This document shows, one piece after another, positions 51,201 to 63,194 of a DNA stretch of 64,000 bases. The position numbers and the translations under genes were made by a program. The stretch's first letter is position 1, and each line of letters starts with the position of its first letter. The notes beneath the pieces were generated by a model, which searched no databases, was not told the DNA's origin, and saw nothing but the letters and a program-made list of their open reading frames with translations. The DNA comes from Anarhynchus alexandrinus (taxonomy: Eukaryota > Chordata > Aves > Charadriiformes > Charadriidae): positions 2,556,842-2,620,841 of the forward strand of contig VUYV01000045.1 in the NCBI GenBank assembly GCA_008711295.1. The letters are read 5' to 3'.

Positions 51201-52012
51201 TAACTACAATCCGAAGGAAGATTTTTGATGTGGACACACGTCCTTTATGCTCCAGACTAGGACCACTGGTTCAGATCCATTAGGCCAGCAAAAGAAAGCA
51301 ATCAGATGGCAATGATTTTCAATCACTACTGGTTCAGGGTTAGATTCAAACAAGTGACCTGGAGGTGAAATGTTCCACATCCCATTACTGATCCTCTAAA
51401 TTATTCTTCCCCCACAGATGAGACTTGACACACATAAAAAAGTAGCTTGTGAGGAGTTGCAATAGAAAAACTGAGACAGTAGTTCATAATAGACGTGGAT
51501 TTTGTTAGCCCTTTATGCCTAGGCAATATTGTTATGGTACAATGATAGGGCAGAATTATTGATTGTATCTAGTGGCTCGTAACTGAGTAACCACACACAG
51601 CATACAGAGTTTATGAACTAATTCAACTGCTTTACAGAGTATGGCAATTTATTTTTTCTTTATATGAAGAAGCAGCTTACTAGAATTTCTATATTTTGGA
51701 AGTATTTAAAAATAAGGAATACCTGACAAAATCTGCTTCCTCAAAGCAGAATTTATTCTTAATCTTTTTCTGTCCTTACCTACTCTCTCTAATAACTTAC
51801 CCATAGCTAGAAACATTTTTCAGAAAATCCACCTCTGGGGTGCAACCAAATCTGAAGGGGAGAAAAAGCGCTGAATCTCATGGAGGATTTCAGAGGAGAA
51901 AATCCAAAATAAAAACTGCCATAACAGATACTTTGGGGGACTGGGTTTAGTAAAAGAGGTGAAAAAAAAACTTTACTTAGTTTCCCTTGCTCGATAGACA
52001 GTTATCTGCCTC

Positions 52013-52240
52013 ATTGGAGAGGTATATAAACATTAAATGCGAGATCCGAGGCAACACAAACACTTCAAAGGATTTGCTTCCTTCTCCCTCTTCCCTTTCT
52101 ATCTGCCTTTCTGATGCTATGAGACACTTAGTAGCCCCCTCCGGGGCTCACCCACCCCCAGCCCAGCAGCCTCGACTCATGCACAGGCACGCGTACACCA
52201 AAGGGGCCACCAGTACGAGATCGTGACAGACTGGTCCGGC
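52013..52240 (+). promoter_or_regulatory. Possible TATA-linked CpG patch
   Basis: An ATTGG (inverted CCAAT) at 52013-52017 and TATATAAA at 52023-52030 precede about 200 bases holding roughly nine CpGs (for example at 52040, 52047, 52142, 52173, 52190, 52192, 52216, 52222, 52237) in otherwise CpG-poor DNA. That could mark a promoter with a first exon. Against this, the CCAAT and TATA motifs are too close together for a classical arrangement, the patch is small, and no downstream exon is recognisable. Confidence 0.2.
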
Positions 52241-55200
52241 TTCAAACAGGAGTCAACAGCTTTGTGTTTGTCCAGGCTTGAAATAGTTTCAGTCTCTGAG
52301 GGTCTGAGTGGAGCGACTTTTTGCAGATTTGCAGGTTTTTATGCTTGCCTAACAGCTAAACAGAACTTTTATTTAGTGCAGCTTTTTGTTTTCAGGGAGT
52401 GGGCGATCACAGGACAAAGAAGTGAAGGTCTGGCAAAGGGCTTTTTCTCTACAATTCCCACCTCTGCCAAATAGCTCGGTGCAGCAAAGAGTAGGCACAC
52501 AACGGAGCTGGAGGAGCAAAACTGCTCTGCTCTAAATATATGTGACAGTGAGCGATGCAAAAGGAGGTAGGCAGGGAAGTGAGTGCTGGTAATACTTTCG
52601 AGGATCAATCAAGTGCTCGCCTTTTTGCTATCACTTGAACTGTGGTGCCACTCTTACAGGACTTTAGACAACTGTTTGCTGAAGCACTTATAAAATCCAG
52701 CAGCTCCTCTTTGCAGGGATGCATGAAAAATAGCAAATAGGGGAAAAATAAATTGCTTATTCCACATAAGAAAGGCTGGCTGAGTCCGACATTAAATAAA
52801 ACTTCCTTAGCACAATGCAAGATTGGTAGTGCACTGAGAAACGAGGTGGGCTGTCAGAATTTAGATCCAGACTGACTTTGAGGTGTGTTGGGACCTCGGT
52901 TATACAATTAAGTCAGAGAGAGCAGGCTTCTTCACAGTATTAACCAGCCCATATATAACTTGCAGTTTGTCCTCTAATACTTATCTAGGATGGGCAAAAT
53001 CATTTATCTTTCCACTGACTACAGAAGGAACCTGTACAACTAACCTGGAATAGACAATTAATTTTTCAATAGCTTACATTAGCGGAGGTGGAACCAACCT
53101 GTACTATCTTTCCTATAACCAGTATCCTACTGAAACTTATTTTACAGAATTAAATTTAAAGAGCAGAGGAGCAGAATTTTGCCTGTAAGGTTTGAAAATA
53201 GGTGGATACTTAGGAAGATAGAGACAAAAAATGCTGTTCCAGACTGAGGGGGACCCAGGGAGAAGGCTTGCATTCAACAGCTGCCAGATTGAATTCTAGG
53301 GGTGAAAAACAGGCTTTTAAAAATCTTATTCCATATGTGGCTGAATAGTAGACAGTATGTCAGAAAAAAAAAAACAACTACCATTTTGACTGTGTTATTT
53401 GTAATATCATTATTTAAGAAGCAGCACAGAGGCTGTGAGGGAGGGGAAGATGTTGACAATTTAAAGAGATGTGGTGTTGCTGTGGACAGAAGATACTTTA
53501 CCCTCTATGGCGGTACAGTCCAGCTGACTTAGTGAGGCACTGGGAGCCTTTTTTAAGCCCAGCTTCCAAAGATTCAGCAAACTACATTTTGGACAGATTC
53601 ATGGTAAGGAGTTTACATCTCTCATCTCTAAGCTAAGCTTAAGTCTGATATAAACATGCCAGCGTTTGTCACCCAAGTGCTGCCACTAGTAGTTCTTCTC
53701 CTACCAGTACAGGATCTATGGCGTTATTCAGCATCACTGTTTATCAAGAATGAAATGAGGATGATTAAAGGATAGGAAAGCAAAAAAAGTGGATGAAAAC
53801 CACTATTTAATATACTCAGCTACTCAGGGGATAAAAATACACAAATGTCCAGAAGGCAGCTATCTTGCAACATTGGTTTAATTGGTCTACACATCAGAAA
53901 ATTGTCATTTACTTAGCAGCAAAGTATTTATACATCAGAAGCAGGATACGTCTTGGGCTGACAGTGTGGAGAAAGAAAGGTGTAAGGAAGAGCCACAGGA
54001 AAGTAGACTGAGAATAAGAATAGAGATTAAGATTTTGCAACCCAGAAACTGACTGCCAGCTGCAAAACAGCATTGCCATGAAACAACACTACGCAGTGAT
54101 GGTCCTTGTTTTCTGGAGACTCAGGCTTCACTCATGGCTGCAGACAGGAGGGGAAATGCACCAACAGAAAGCCACCTGTGATATACTGGGCAGGAGACGC
54201 TATCGAGGTGCTGTGCTGCTGACTCTATTCCTGTCTGCCGAAGGGTTACAGAGTTGGACTGGGAGATTTTACTAATGACTTTCTAACAGCTCCAGCTTTT
54301 CCCTCCGTACTGCAGAGTCTGGTAGTGATCTTGGTGCTTCGGTGCCTGGCTGGGCAGGTTCTGTGGAGGGGGAAGGAGACAAGTTTGACAACGTCCAGGC
54401 TTCATTCAGTTCAAAGATTAAACTATGTGTAAATCTACAGACACTGTGGCTGAACCTGGCCCTGCCTGTGTGTGTTGGCGTTGCTGTTTGTAGTCCGTCA
54501 GCATCAGAACAATCTATTCAAATTCCCTTGAGGAATCTGCTTAAGAAACACCTCAGAACAAGGGGAAAAACTAAATACTTGAAGTCAAGTCTAATTCCCT
54601 CTATGCAGGGTGACTATCTGGCCAGCACTGTCCATTTTTTGGTCAGTCTTGGACATTGTCACACCATTTCTTTAAATGCCTAAGAGCAAATTGATGAAAT
54701 ATGCAGAAGCAGGGAGATTAAAGCATGTGTTAAAGATGTTATATATCATATGCTTGCCATTGACAGCTTTAATTTTCATGTCTCTGAATTTTGTGATCTT
54801 ATTCACCATAACCAGCATACAGATATATGAAGAGGAACTAATATGTGTTTATTTCCAACTGATGTACTATAGCTGAATTAATACAAGTAAGCACCAAAAA
54901 TGATCACATTAGAACATCAAATCACACACAAGTGTGACATGAAATGAGCAAATGGGAGCACAGACCAGTTTTGCGTAATCCTATATAGGGATGTACTCTG
55001 TTAGTCCCATTGTTTGTCAGTAGAAACAGGGGGGGTCTGCTGGAATACAAGTGATGTGAGCAACTGAGGGGAATTTTTCAAGGCCAGCAGTCAAAATGTA
55101 CTACACGGTCATATCTTTGCTTAATTCTGGCTCACAGAGCTAACACAATATTTGCCAAGATCATGAAGTGCCCAGAACTTAACAGCTCAGAAGTCCCTAA

Positions 55201-56087
55201 GTCCAGCCTCCCCCCTCCTCTGCCATGCTCCTCGCTGTGAAAAGAAAAATATTGGAAGGTTTTGAGAGGCTCCCCAGATTGACGTCTGCTGTTCGATACC
55301 CACCTAATGAGCTGCTTAACAACTGTTACCAAAATTAATGAGTCAAGTCACAGTTGTAATTACCATATTGCAGATCACAGTATTGTATTAGATTACCATG
55401 GACTTCTATTTAGGAATATTTACACCATGACGACTGTTTAAAATGTGCACCAATGTTTCAGCAGATTACATTGCCTCATAGCCCATATTTATTAGGCTAG
55501 GCAGGAGTTATAGGAGCCTTATCATGAATTCTTTGGTTCCAGCTTGCAGGGATCGATGAAGAGCCAACCTTAATGTAAGAATATCCAGGTATTGAAAAAT
55601 GCACAAATGTTAAAAAAACCTTAATCTTGTGTGTAAGCACCTGCACCAAAGGAACAACTATCTGGCGATGAAAACAGTAATCTGGAGCCAGAAGCAAATG
55701 CTTCACTATCAGGATATTGTAGTGTAACTGGGCATAAATTACCCTTATTTAACTCCTACTTTAAGAGAAAAGTGGAATGCCCAGAATACAATGCTCCAGG
55801 ATTTTAGGATAAGCGTGCGTAGCTTTCTTACGTAGAGCCATGCTGTCTTCTGTGCAGAAAGAGGTAAGAAACAGAGCTCTATACAACTGCATCCCATACA
55901 TTATCTTGAAAAGACTGTAATTTTACCTTCCTCGTATTCCACTCTCTCTGGTAATGAACAAATCTTCTCTGCTTCATGAAATCAGATGATGTGGAAATAG
56001 CTAGGGTTCTTCTGCATTTAAGTTCAGCTCCTATTTGTTTATCACTAACAATGCTTCAGTAGGCAGTGATACATATATACGTGTATG

Positions 56088-56103
56088 TACATACATACAT
56101 ACA
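56088..56103. repeat. (TACA)4 microsatellite
   Basis: Four TACA units preceded by alternating purine-pyrimidine sequence from about 56070. Confidence 0.85.
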
Positions 56104-56519
56104 AGGCACCCAAAGAAGTGCAGCGAAGGCAGCTGTTCAAGGGCTGCCGCTGTCCCCCAGAGCCAGATACCACATCAGGGAGGCACTGCCTGGAGCCTCT
56201 CCTCCACCCGCCCTGTCCCATTCACCTTTCTGCAGCCCCCAGCACCTCACCACACTTGTGGAAGAGGGCTCTTGCTCCCATGCAGGTCATCGGCAAGCTA
56301 CCAAAACCAGGAGGTGCATAGATTGTGTGATGAATAACTTAGAGAGATTTGCAGTGACTGAGCATTTGGAGTACTTATCTTTGAATCTTGCAAGGGCAGT
56401 TTCAGAACGGTTTGTCTCGCTTCCCCCATTTCCTTCTCCAAAGAGAGCCTGTTAGCACAGACAAATGAGGCAAGTCGATAACATCCACCCGGACAGGATA
56501 TATTGAGCCAATTCAAGGG

Positions 56520-57500
56520 TAGGTGGATAGCAGCTGCGGTCCTGCCTGTGAAATACTATAGTTGTTGCCATTGTGCAGTGAGTCATCAAGCCCCTTTTAT
56601 TTACACTTTCATATAAGTGCTGGCAAACACTGATTTATGCACTGAAAGCTGAAAAATGGGGTATGGGCATGTTAAAGGAAGAAACACACACACATATGCA
56701 TGCACAGAGCAGCAACCTATCTTCCATTCGTCCAGGAGAATTTTAAGCCACACAGACCTGAAACAGATTGACCTTTTATTACTTTTGAATTGAGGACAGA
56801 TTTCCCCTTTAAAGGCTCGATTATATTGCTGGGCTTGTTTGCTTTTTATGATTTCAGAAGATGCCATGGTAACTTGGGCAACAAACCCAAGCTTAGGCTG
56901 TTTCATGTGCTGAATTTCAAGCTCTGAATTGTAGTTTGCAATTTTAATCAATCTGGTTCCTTGAAAATTACTCTATTATATTTACTCTTGAAGAATATTT
57001 ATGGCAGACAAGTTATAAGGGCTGATATTTGACAACATGGTTCAGATTCATGCCTGGTTTTGTCCATTGGAGGACAGGGAGTTATTCTGGGAAGTATGCG
57101 ATTCCTGGCCTTTTTGGAGAGCTTGATAGATTAATAATATCTGAAGTTCAGCTATAAAGAGCAGCTCTTCTGTCAAATTCATTCTATCAAGCATTCTTGA
57201 GCGGGATATCATCTCTGATTTTTCTAGGAGAAATGTAATTATTTGGACAACCAGACAGAGACTTTGTTATTCATTTTCTCTCCACCGGCAGAATTGCTTG
57301 GTTTAGTTGCCTAGTGCTTTAATAATCTATTGACCTGCTCAGGAAAGAGGCGTCTTGGTGCTAAAGATCATTCACGGTGCAGTTCTTGGAAAGTTCTGAG
57401 GCAGATGCTTAATGTGAGGCAGTGCCGGGGTTCAGCGATCGTGTGCATGATGGAATTGGTGTTTACCACTTTCCGTGCATTCTAGAAATGTAGAAAAATA
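56520..57500. other. Candidate conserved non-coding block
   Basis: About 1 kb of complex DNA without transposon likeness, rich in motifs typical of developmental enhancers: TGCAATTTTAATCAA near 56937, GATTAATAATATC near 57129, TGTAATTATTTGG near 57233 and CTTTGTTATTCATTTT at 57262-57277, the last resembling a SOX-POU composite site with an imperfect octamer half. Conservation is a guess from texture. Nothing here is coding that I can see. Confidence 0.3.
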
Positions 57501-58589
57501 TGAGTAAAGGTTATGTATCCAAGTCTGCATTTGAAGCCGTGACTGTCCAGTCATACGCTTTTCCTAACTGAGGAGCTTCCAGAGCACTAATTAACATATG
57601 GACCCTTTGACTGCGGGATGGGACAAAACATATTTATTTTGAAGCATTATTTAGTAGATCCCTATGAAGAGAGAGAGGGAGGGAGAGCAGGAGGAAGGGG
57701 GGGATAGGAGAAAGGGAGGAAGGGAAAAAGAGAGGGAGGATGGAAGGGAGAGTAGGATGACGAAAGAAAAGGAGGGAGGGAGGGAGGAAGGAAGGAAGCA
57801 AGCAAAGGTGCACGAAACCCACCAGTCAATGTGTGTTATATCCCCATTTTCACCAGTTTCTCCACCATCACCACATAGAAGATGTGATTTTTTTTATAAT
57901 TTTTTTATTATGATATTAATCTATTGATTGAGTCAGAGAAATCTCTGGTGTTCTCCTATGTGACAGCAAGTGCACAATGAGATTTAAGAAACTGGAGTGG
58001 CAGGTGCTCTAAAATACATTGTCTGTACAGATTCTGCAAGGCTGCCTCTCCTTCTTTGGTTTAGAACTGTTTAAAAAAAAATCACCCCATTTTTTCTTAT
58101 TTAGGGAGAAAAGGTTAACAATTATCTGACCAGTCATTCTGTGTCACTGAGTACAAGCAAATCTGGCATGTGAATCCTTATCCTTAATTTTATTTTTAGG
58201 CACCTAATTTGTTTTCCCATTTGATGATATCTTCAGCTGAAATCGTAGGCTGCTGATCTCTTGTTTTTTTCTCCTGCAGTGAATGTGATTGGACACTCTT
58301 AACCATAGCACAACTGTTCTAAATGACACAGAAAGTAAACGAAGGCTGCTAGATTAAAAAGAAGTCTCTCAACAGATTTGTGATTAACTTGCAACTATAA
58401 TAAGAAATTACGTGAAAATAGAAATGAGTAGGAAAGGTTAACCAGCTAAGACAGGAAATTATTTCAACAGCAGGGGGAAGAAAAAGAAAGGAAAATAGTC
58501 TCTTTACAGATACACTTCTGACATCAGCTGTTTCTCAAGAGCAACAGGCTAGAGCTAAGAAGAGGAGGCCTGTAGGGCTAAAAGATACA
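57501..58589. other. Non-coding sequence around a purine tract
   Basis: Apart from the purine-rich repeat at 57664-57799, the sequence is complex and AT-rich with nothing recognisable. Confidence 0.6.
57664..57799. repeat. Long GA-rich purine tract
   Basis: About 135 bases that are almost all A or G on the plus strand, built from GGGA, GGAA and GAGA units with a few interruptions (for example near 57693, 57707, 57740 and 57755-57762). Its last part is a cleaner (GGGA)/(GGAA) series at about 57773-57797. Frames open through such tracts are artefacts. Long purine strands with mirror symmetry can form triplex DNA and are prone to replication slippage. Confidence 0.9.
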
Positions 58590-58710
58590 GTTCAGATTAA
58601 AGATCGGGATTTGAGTCCTGGTTCTCATCACTAACTTTCTGCTTAGCTCTGAGCAAGCCTAATGCCTCAATTTCTCTTACTCTTCGCTTAGCCTGTAAAC
58701 TCATAAAGAG
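58590..58710 (+). mobile_element. MIR-like SINE relic
   Basis: The plus strand follows the MIR core in order: 'gatcgggatttgagtcctgg' at 58602-58621, 'ttctcatcactaactttctg' at 58622-58641, 'gctctgagcaagcctaatgc' at 58646-58665, 'ctcaatttctcttactcttc' and 'gcctgtaaactcataaagag'. These match the MIR motif string for question, 'tctgccactaac', 'tgagcaag', 'cctcagttt' and 'tgtaaaat' blocks in position. Divergence is strong, and ends and duplications are lost. Confidence 0.55.
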
Positions 58711-60649
58711 TTTGTGTAACATTTAATGCCGGATTGTCCAGCCTGGAAGCTGTACATATAAGTGGACAATAGATAAAGTTTTCCATTCTCACACATCTCA
58801 GCCTTGTACTCACTTTGACAGTGATTGCTCAGTATGGCAAAATGTGCCAAAGATGAAGTTTTTGTCCAATAGTTATGAACACAAGGCTATATGTGACTTT
58901 TTTAATTAAGGGTAGGACATATGCCCACAGATAGTTAAGAGTAATTAAATGATTCAGTAGGGATCTCCCATGTGAAAAAGGAGGAGAGATGAGAAGTGAA
59001 ACAAATAATTCTTTGAGTAGCAGAGTTAATAAACTAAATCTTTTTCTTGGGTAGATCATCTGTTTTTCTAATAAAAGGTCAGATTATCGGTCTTTCCACT
59101 GGCAAAGGCAGTAAGAAGGGGCTCTCCCAGTTTTCACAAAATTTGTAGAAATAAACTAATTTCTTCACCTCTATTTATTTGTTAAATTTTCTTGAAAGTA
59201 GTAATAGATTCAAAAGTTATCAGGAAACAACCTCCTTCGAGACAATACACTCAACCAGGGTGCTTGTATAAAGCTTGTTTTCTTGGGAAATCAGGTTAAA
59301 ACCCCCCCACACTCACTATTTCCATTAACTTAGCTTGCACGGTTTGCAGCATACATTCCCAGATGAGCCAGTCAGCACAATACATGGCCAGTTCCTGCTC
59401 TATGTAGGCAACAGTTCCAAAATGAAGAACAATTTATTTTAAGACTTTGGACATCCCTCTTTTATAGCAAGGTGACCCAAGTAGGTCAAGTTTATACCTA
59501 CTGTAGCTCTACTAAAGGGAAAGGAATTGTTTCAGAGATGAGTTTGCCCTATAAGCCCTCTCTTGTGCTTGTCTCAGTTTGGGTCAGCTATCTTCTTTGC
59601 CCCAAGTGGTTTTGATTTCTTAAATCATCTCAGGATGCTCTCTTTTAATAGCTTAATTATTTTTGTTTTCTCGTACCATTCTCTCATCACAGCACTGGCA
59701 GCACAGCATTCTCCTTTCATGGGCTGAATATAACTGCAGTCAGTAACATGAATCCAAAATAAATGGTCATTGCCCTACAGTAAGTATTAAGTTTACACAT
59801 TCTATTTCAGCCAGTTACATGAAGTCAGACAGCTACTCTTTACCCCTTACAGCCCCGGTGAACTCAAGAAGGTCGCAAAGGGATAACAAAGCAGTATTTG
59901 GCCTGTATTGTTTTACTGGTTTATGTTAACGAGTGCAATAATGTTGGGCTGCAGCCTGCAGGCATGTTGCTATTGTACCCAGTTCTCTGTGGTTAAAAAT
60001 AAATAAATATTTTTAAAAAGAACAAGCTATTTTGTGTGATCTAAAAAATAGAAAAATGAAGTTAACGTATCCAGGACATGGATACTGTCTGTACAAAATA
60101 GGTATGCAATGCCCTTAAGTTTATTCTTCACTTTTTTATATACCTCAGTTCTTATGTCTTGTCAAAGAGATCAATATAAACATCACTTTGTTTAAGAAAA
60201 ATGGATTTCGATTATTTCCATTAGAGCAAATTAGACATTAGATCTCCCTCATGCATTACAGAGAAGAAGGACCATAATGTAGGGTTCATACCAAGGAGGG
60301 GGACAAAGGTCTTATAAATCCCTCCAGATTATAGCAGGGGTTTTCTTGCACAAGCACTGTTCCCTCTGCTACTCTCCACCTTCCAATCACTACTTTGTCT
60401 GGCACATGCATGAGGTCTTTCCTATGAAGAATCAGAAATCTTTTGCCAAAAAAAAGCTATTGTAGTACTCAGATGTATAATTGAAGCAGGTGCCTCTGAG
60501 GCTGGGCTCAGACAAGAGGTCCTGTGTGAAACGGGTGAAGACTGAACTCTTCTTACCATAAAACAGACCCTGGGCCCAAGCTGGAGTCAATGCAACCCTC
60601 ACTCTACCAAGAAAAGTATAGTGTAAGATCTGAGAACTTCAGCCTATGG
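58711..60649. other. Unique non-coding sequence, no gene seen
   Basis: AT-rich complex sequence with a short ATAAATAA-rich run near 59997-60012. No recognisable exon or element. Confidence 0.65.
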
Positions 60650-61830
60650 GCCAACCTGAGGGGACCCAGCACTCCAGATGTGTCTCACCAAGGCTGAGTA
60701 GAGAAGAATCATCTCTTTCAAACTGATGGCAATGCTTTTCCTAATGCAGAACAGGATGGTGTTGAACTTCTTCACCACAAGAACACATTGCTGCCTCATG
60801 GTCAGCTTGTTGTCCACCAGGACCCTCAGATCCTGCTCTGCAGAGCTTCTTTCCAGCCATCTCACCTCCAGCCTGTGCTTGTGCATGGGATTATTCCTCC
60901 CCAAAAGGAGCACTTTGCGCTACCCTTGTGGAACTTCATGAGGTTCCTCTGTGCTGACTTCTCCACACTGTTGAGATCACTCTGAATGGCAGCACAGCCA
61001 TCCACTGTCTAAATAACTCCTCCCAGTTTTGTATCATCAGCAAACTAACTGAGGGTGCACTCTGTCATATCATCCACATCATTAATGAAGATATTAAACA
61101 GTACTGACCCCAATATCAATCCCTGGGATGCAAAACAAGTGACTTGCTTCCAAATGGACTTTGTGCTGCTGATTACAACCCTCTGGGCCCAGCTGTTCAA
61201 CCATTTTTGAACCCACCCCACTGTCCACTTCTCCAATCCATACTTTGTCAGCTAGTCTATAAGGTTGTTATCAGAGACAGTGTCAAAAACCTTACTAAAG
61301 TTTCAGCAAACGGCATCCACTGCTCTCCCCTCATCCACCAAGCTAGTCAACTCTTTGCAGCAGACTATTGGGTTGGTTAAGTGTGACTTCCCCTTCATCA
61401 TTCCATGCTGACTACTCCTGATCACCTTCTTGTCCTTCACAAGCCTGGAAATGGTTCCCAGGATTAGCTGCTCCACGAACCTCCCAGGAATAGAGATGAG
61501 TCTGAGGAGCCTGTAGTTCCCCAGATCCTCCTTCTTGCACTTCGTGAACATAGGAGTGGCATTTGCTCTCCTCCAGTCTTTGGAAACCTCCCCCAGTTGC
61601 CACAGCCTTTCACTGAGTGGCCTTTCAGTGACACCAGCCAGCTCCCTCAGGACTTGTGAGTGCAACCCATAAGGCCCTGTAGACTTGTGTGTGTCCAGTC
61701 TGTTTACATGCTCCTTAACCTGCTCTTTGTCCACCAAAAGAGTAAGCCTTCCTTGCTCCAGACTTTCCCTCTGGTCTTGGGCCTGGGATCCTGAAGGCCA
61801 GTCTTACCAGTAAAGACTGAGATAAAGGCA
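60650..61830 (-). mobile_element. Dead CR1 LINE, ORF2 reverse-transcriptase segment
   Basis: On the minus strand this encodes the CR1 ORF2 reverse transcriptase in pieces. It starts near 61825 (SVFTGKT). A frameshift near 61745 leads into a 144-codon frame (61737-61303) with KSTGPYGLH (61660-61686) and SSQHG...KGKSHLTN. Next come WTVGWVQKWLN, ASQGLILGSVLFNIFINDVDD and the FADD box (61033-61044). A further frameshifted piece has GRNNPMHKHRLE and VLVDNKLTMRQQC (60913-60644). Stops interrupt it at 61303-61305, 61252-61254, 61045-61047 and 61009-61011. The first aspartate of the D-FSK-FD motif is asparagine (61300-61302). It cannot make an active enzyme. The 3' untranslated region and terminal repeat are absent, so the copy was cut after insertion. 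61011-61816 recurs at 63195. Confidence 0.92.
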
Positions 61831-63193
61831 ACACTGAGGCAGTCATCACTGGACTTCAAAGCAGGTGCTGTACACAGCTTTCTCCAACCAGATGAATGCT
61901 TATCTCTGAATCACTGTTTATGACCTTCTGTAGGATCAGGCAGATTTTGGCCCATGTGTTAAACGTTGATCACTTCGAGCTATAACTGCAGCCAGAAATA
62001 CACAAGAATATGGTAAAAAAAACAAAGAAGCTTCTGGAGTATCTGAATATGCCATCTAGACCATACAAATGTATCCTGAAGTTTGTATTTGGCTTCAGGC
62101 TGTTCAACTCACCTGCTAAAGCATCTTTTAGTCTCCAAAACTGTATAGCAAACATCTTCCATAAGCGTGGTAGGTATGCAAGAGAGGTAACACAAATATA
62201 AAGGAATTGAAATAAAACCACACAGGGATATAGTACCTGTATCATGGTGGGAATGAACAATGTCCCCAGAAGAAACCAGTGTCCTTCTATGGAACTCTGA
62301 ATATGCAAGACAGATTCCAGCTGAATGGAAGATTAGAAAAAAAATCAACTAAATATCAGGATTTTAAGACAGTACAAGATGGACATTGTGTAAAAACAAA
62401 AGTACATGGAAAACCCTGATTTTACTTTTACAAGCTGCATCACTCCCTACTCAGGTCAGATTAGCACGTTCATGCAGGGGAGGATGCAATCCTTTGAAGT
62501 ATCTCAAAGCTTTCAGAGTTTTTTGCAGTCCCTCAGTCATCTTCCTGCTGTTCACAGGCATCCCATGCCTGTAGACTTCTCAAGTGTTGCTCCTCAGAGA
62601 CACTTGCCTGGCTCTTGGCTAGAGCATCTCTGCATTGCTAATGAGCAGACTTCCTTCCATACAAGGCGCTGTACTCTCATCTGATCCTATTTCCTACCAT
62701 CCATCCATTCAATCATATCCTACTTTGAACTTTTGCCCTTTTTAACTCTCTATGCAGGCTTACAATCTTTAGATATAAAAATACATAGATATACTTACGT
62801 TTATCTACCACAGCCAGAGCAGCCTCAGGGATAGTGATTTAATGGCTCCTGTTCTGAGGATAAAGTTGTTTATAAATATGGATGTAACCCGGCATACCAG
62901 TGGGAAGCAACTACACATTATCCCCAGGTGTCTCTCTAGGACATTTGGTAAAGCATCCTTCTAAATGCGTGTACACACACACACACAGGCATGCACATGC
63001 ACACAGCAGCTGTTTAGATGGGCACAAAACGTGGATCTTTTCCATTGACATGGAAAGAAAAGTTGTTAGAATGGTGTAAGAGTCATAGATCCTGATTCAT
63101 TTGGTCTGTGCTGCTATAGTCCTTCCACAGGAATACAAATTAACACAAAGAGAGGACCATTTTCTCCCAAAAGCTTATTCCTTTTGAAATGGG
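61831..63193. other. Spacer between the two CR1 copies
   Basis: About 1.36 kb of sequence without recognisable coding potential. It contains a (CA)n run at 62973-62987 and otherwise complex AT-rich DNA. The first bases may still belong to the diverged upstream part of the CR1 frame. Confidence 0.6.
62973..62987. repeat. (AC)7 microsatellite
   Basis: About seven AC units followed by imperfect CA-rich sequence to about 63006. Confidence 0.9.
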
Positions 63194-63194
63194 N
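63194..63194. other. Single N at a duplication breakpoint
   Basis: One undetermined base exactly where the second CR1 copy begins. In the first copy the corresponding base is T at 61010. A one-base N is a common way to mark a contig join of unknown or negative gap size. Confidence 0.95.

Larger units (their letters stand above)
48201..56519. other. Unique non-coding sequence, no gene seen
   Basis: About 8.3 kb of complex sequence. 48370-48440 has a faint likeness to the inverted endonuclease region of CR1 ('tatttaaagtcctctatcaa'), which would extend the neighbouring relic, but it is too weak to call. A CpG-rich patch at 52040-52240 is listed separately. Simple repeats: AAAC units at about 49985-50000 and TACA units at 56088-56103. 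Open frames up to 129 codons show nothing recognisable. Confidence 0.6.

Noticed and set aside
57634..57927. Open frames through the purine tract
   Set aside because: Repetitive charged or proline-serine translations are artefacts of the GA-rich repeat.
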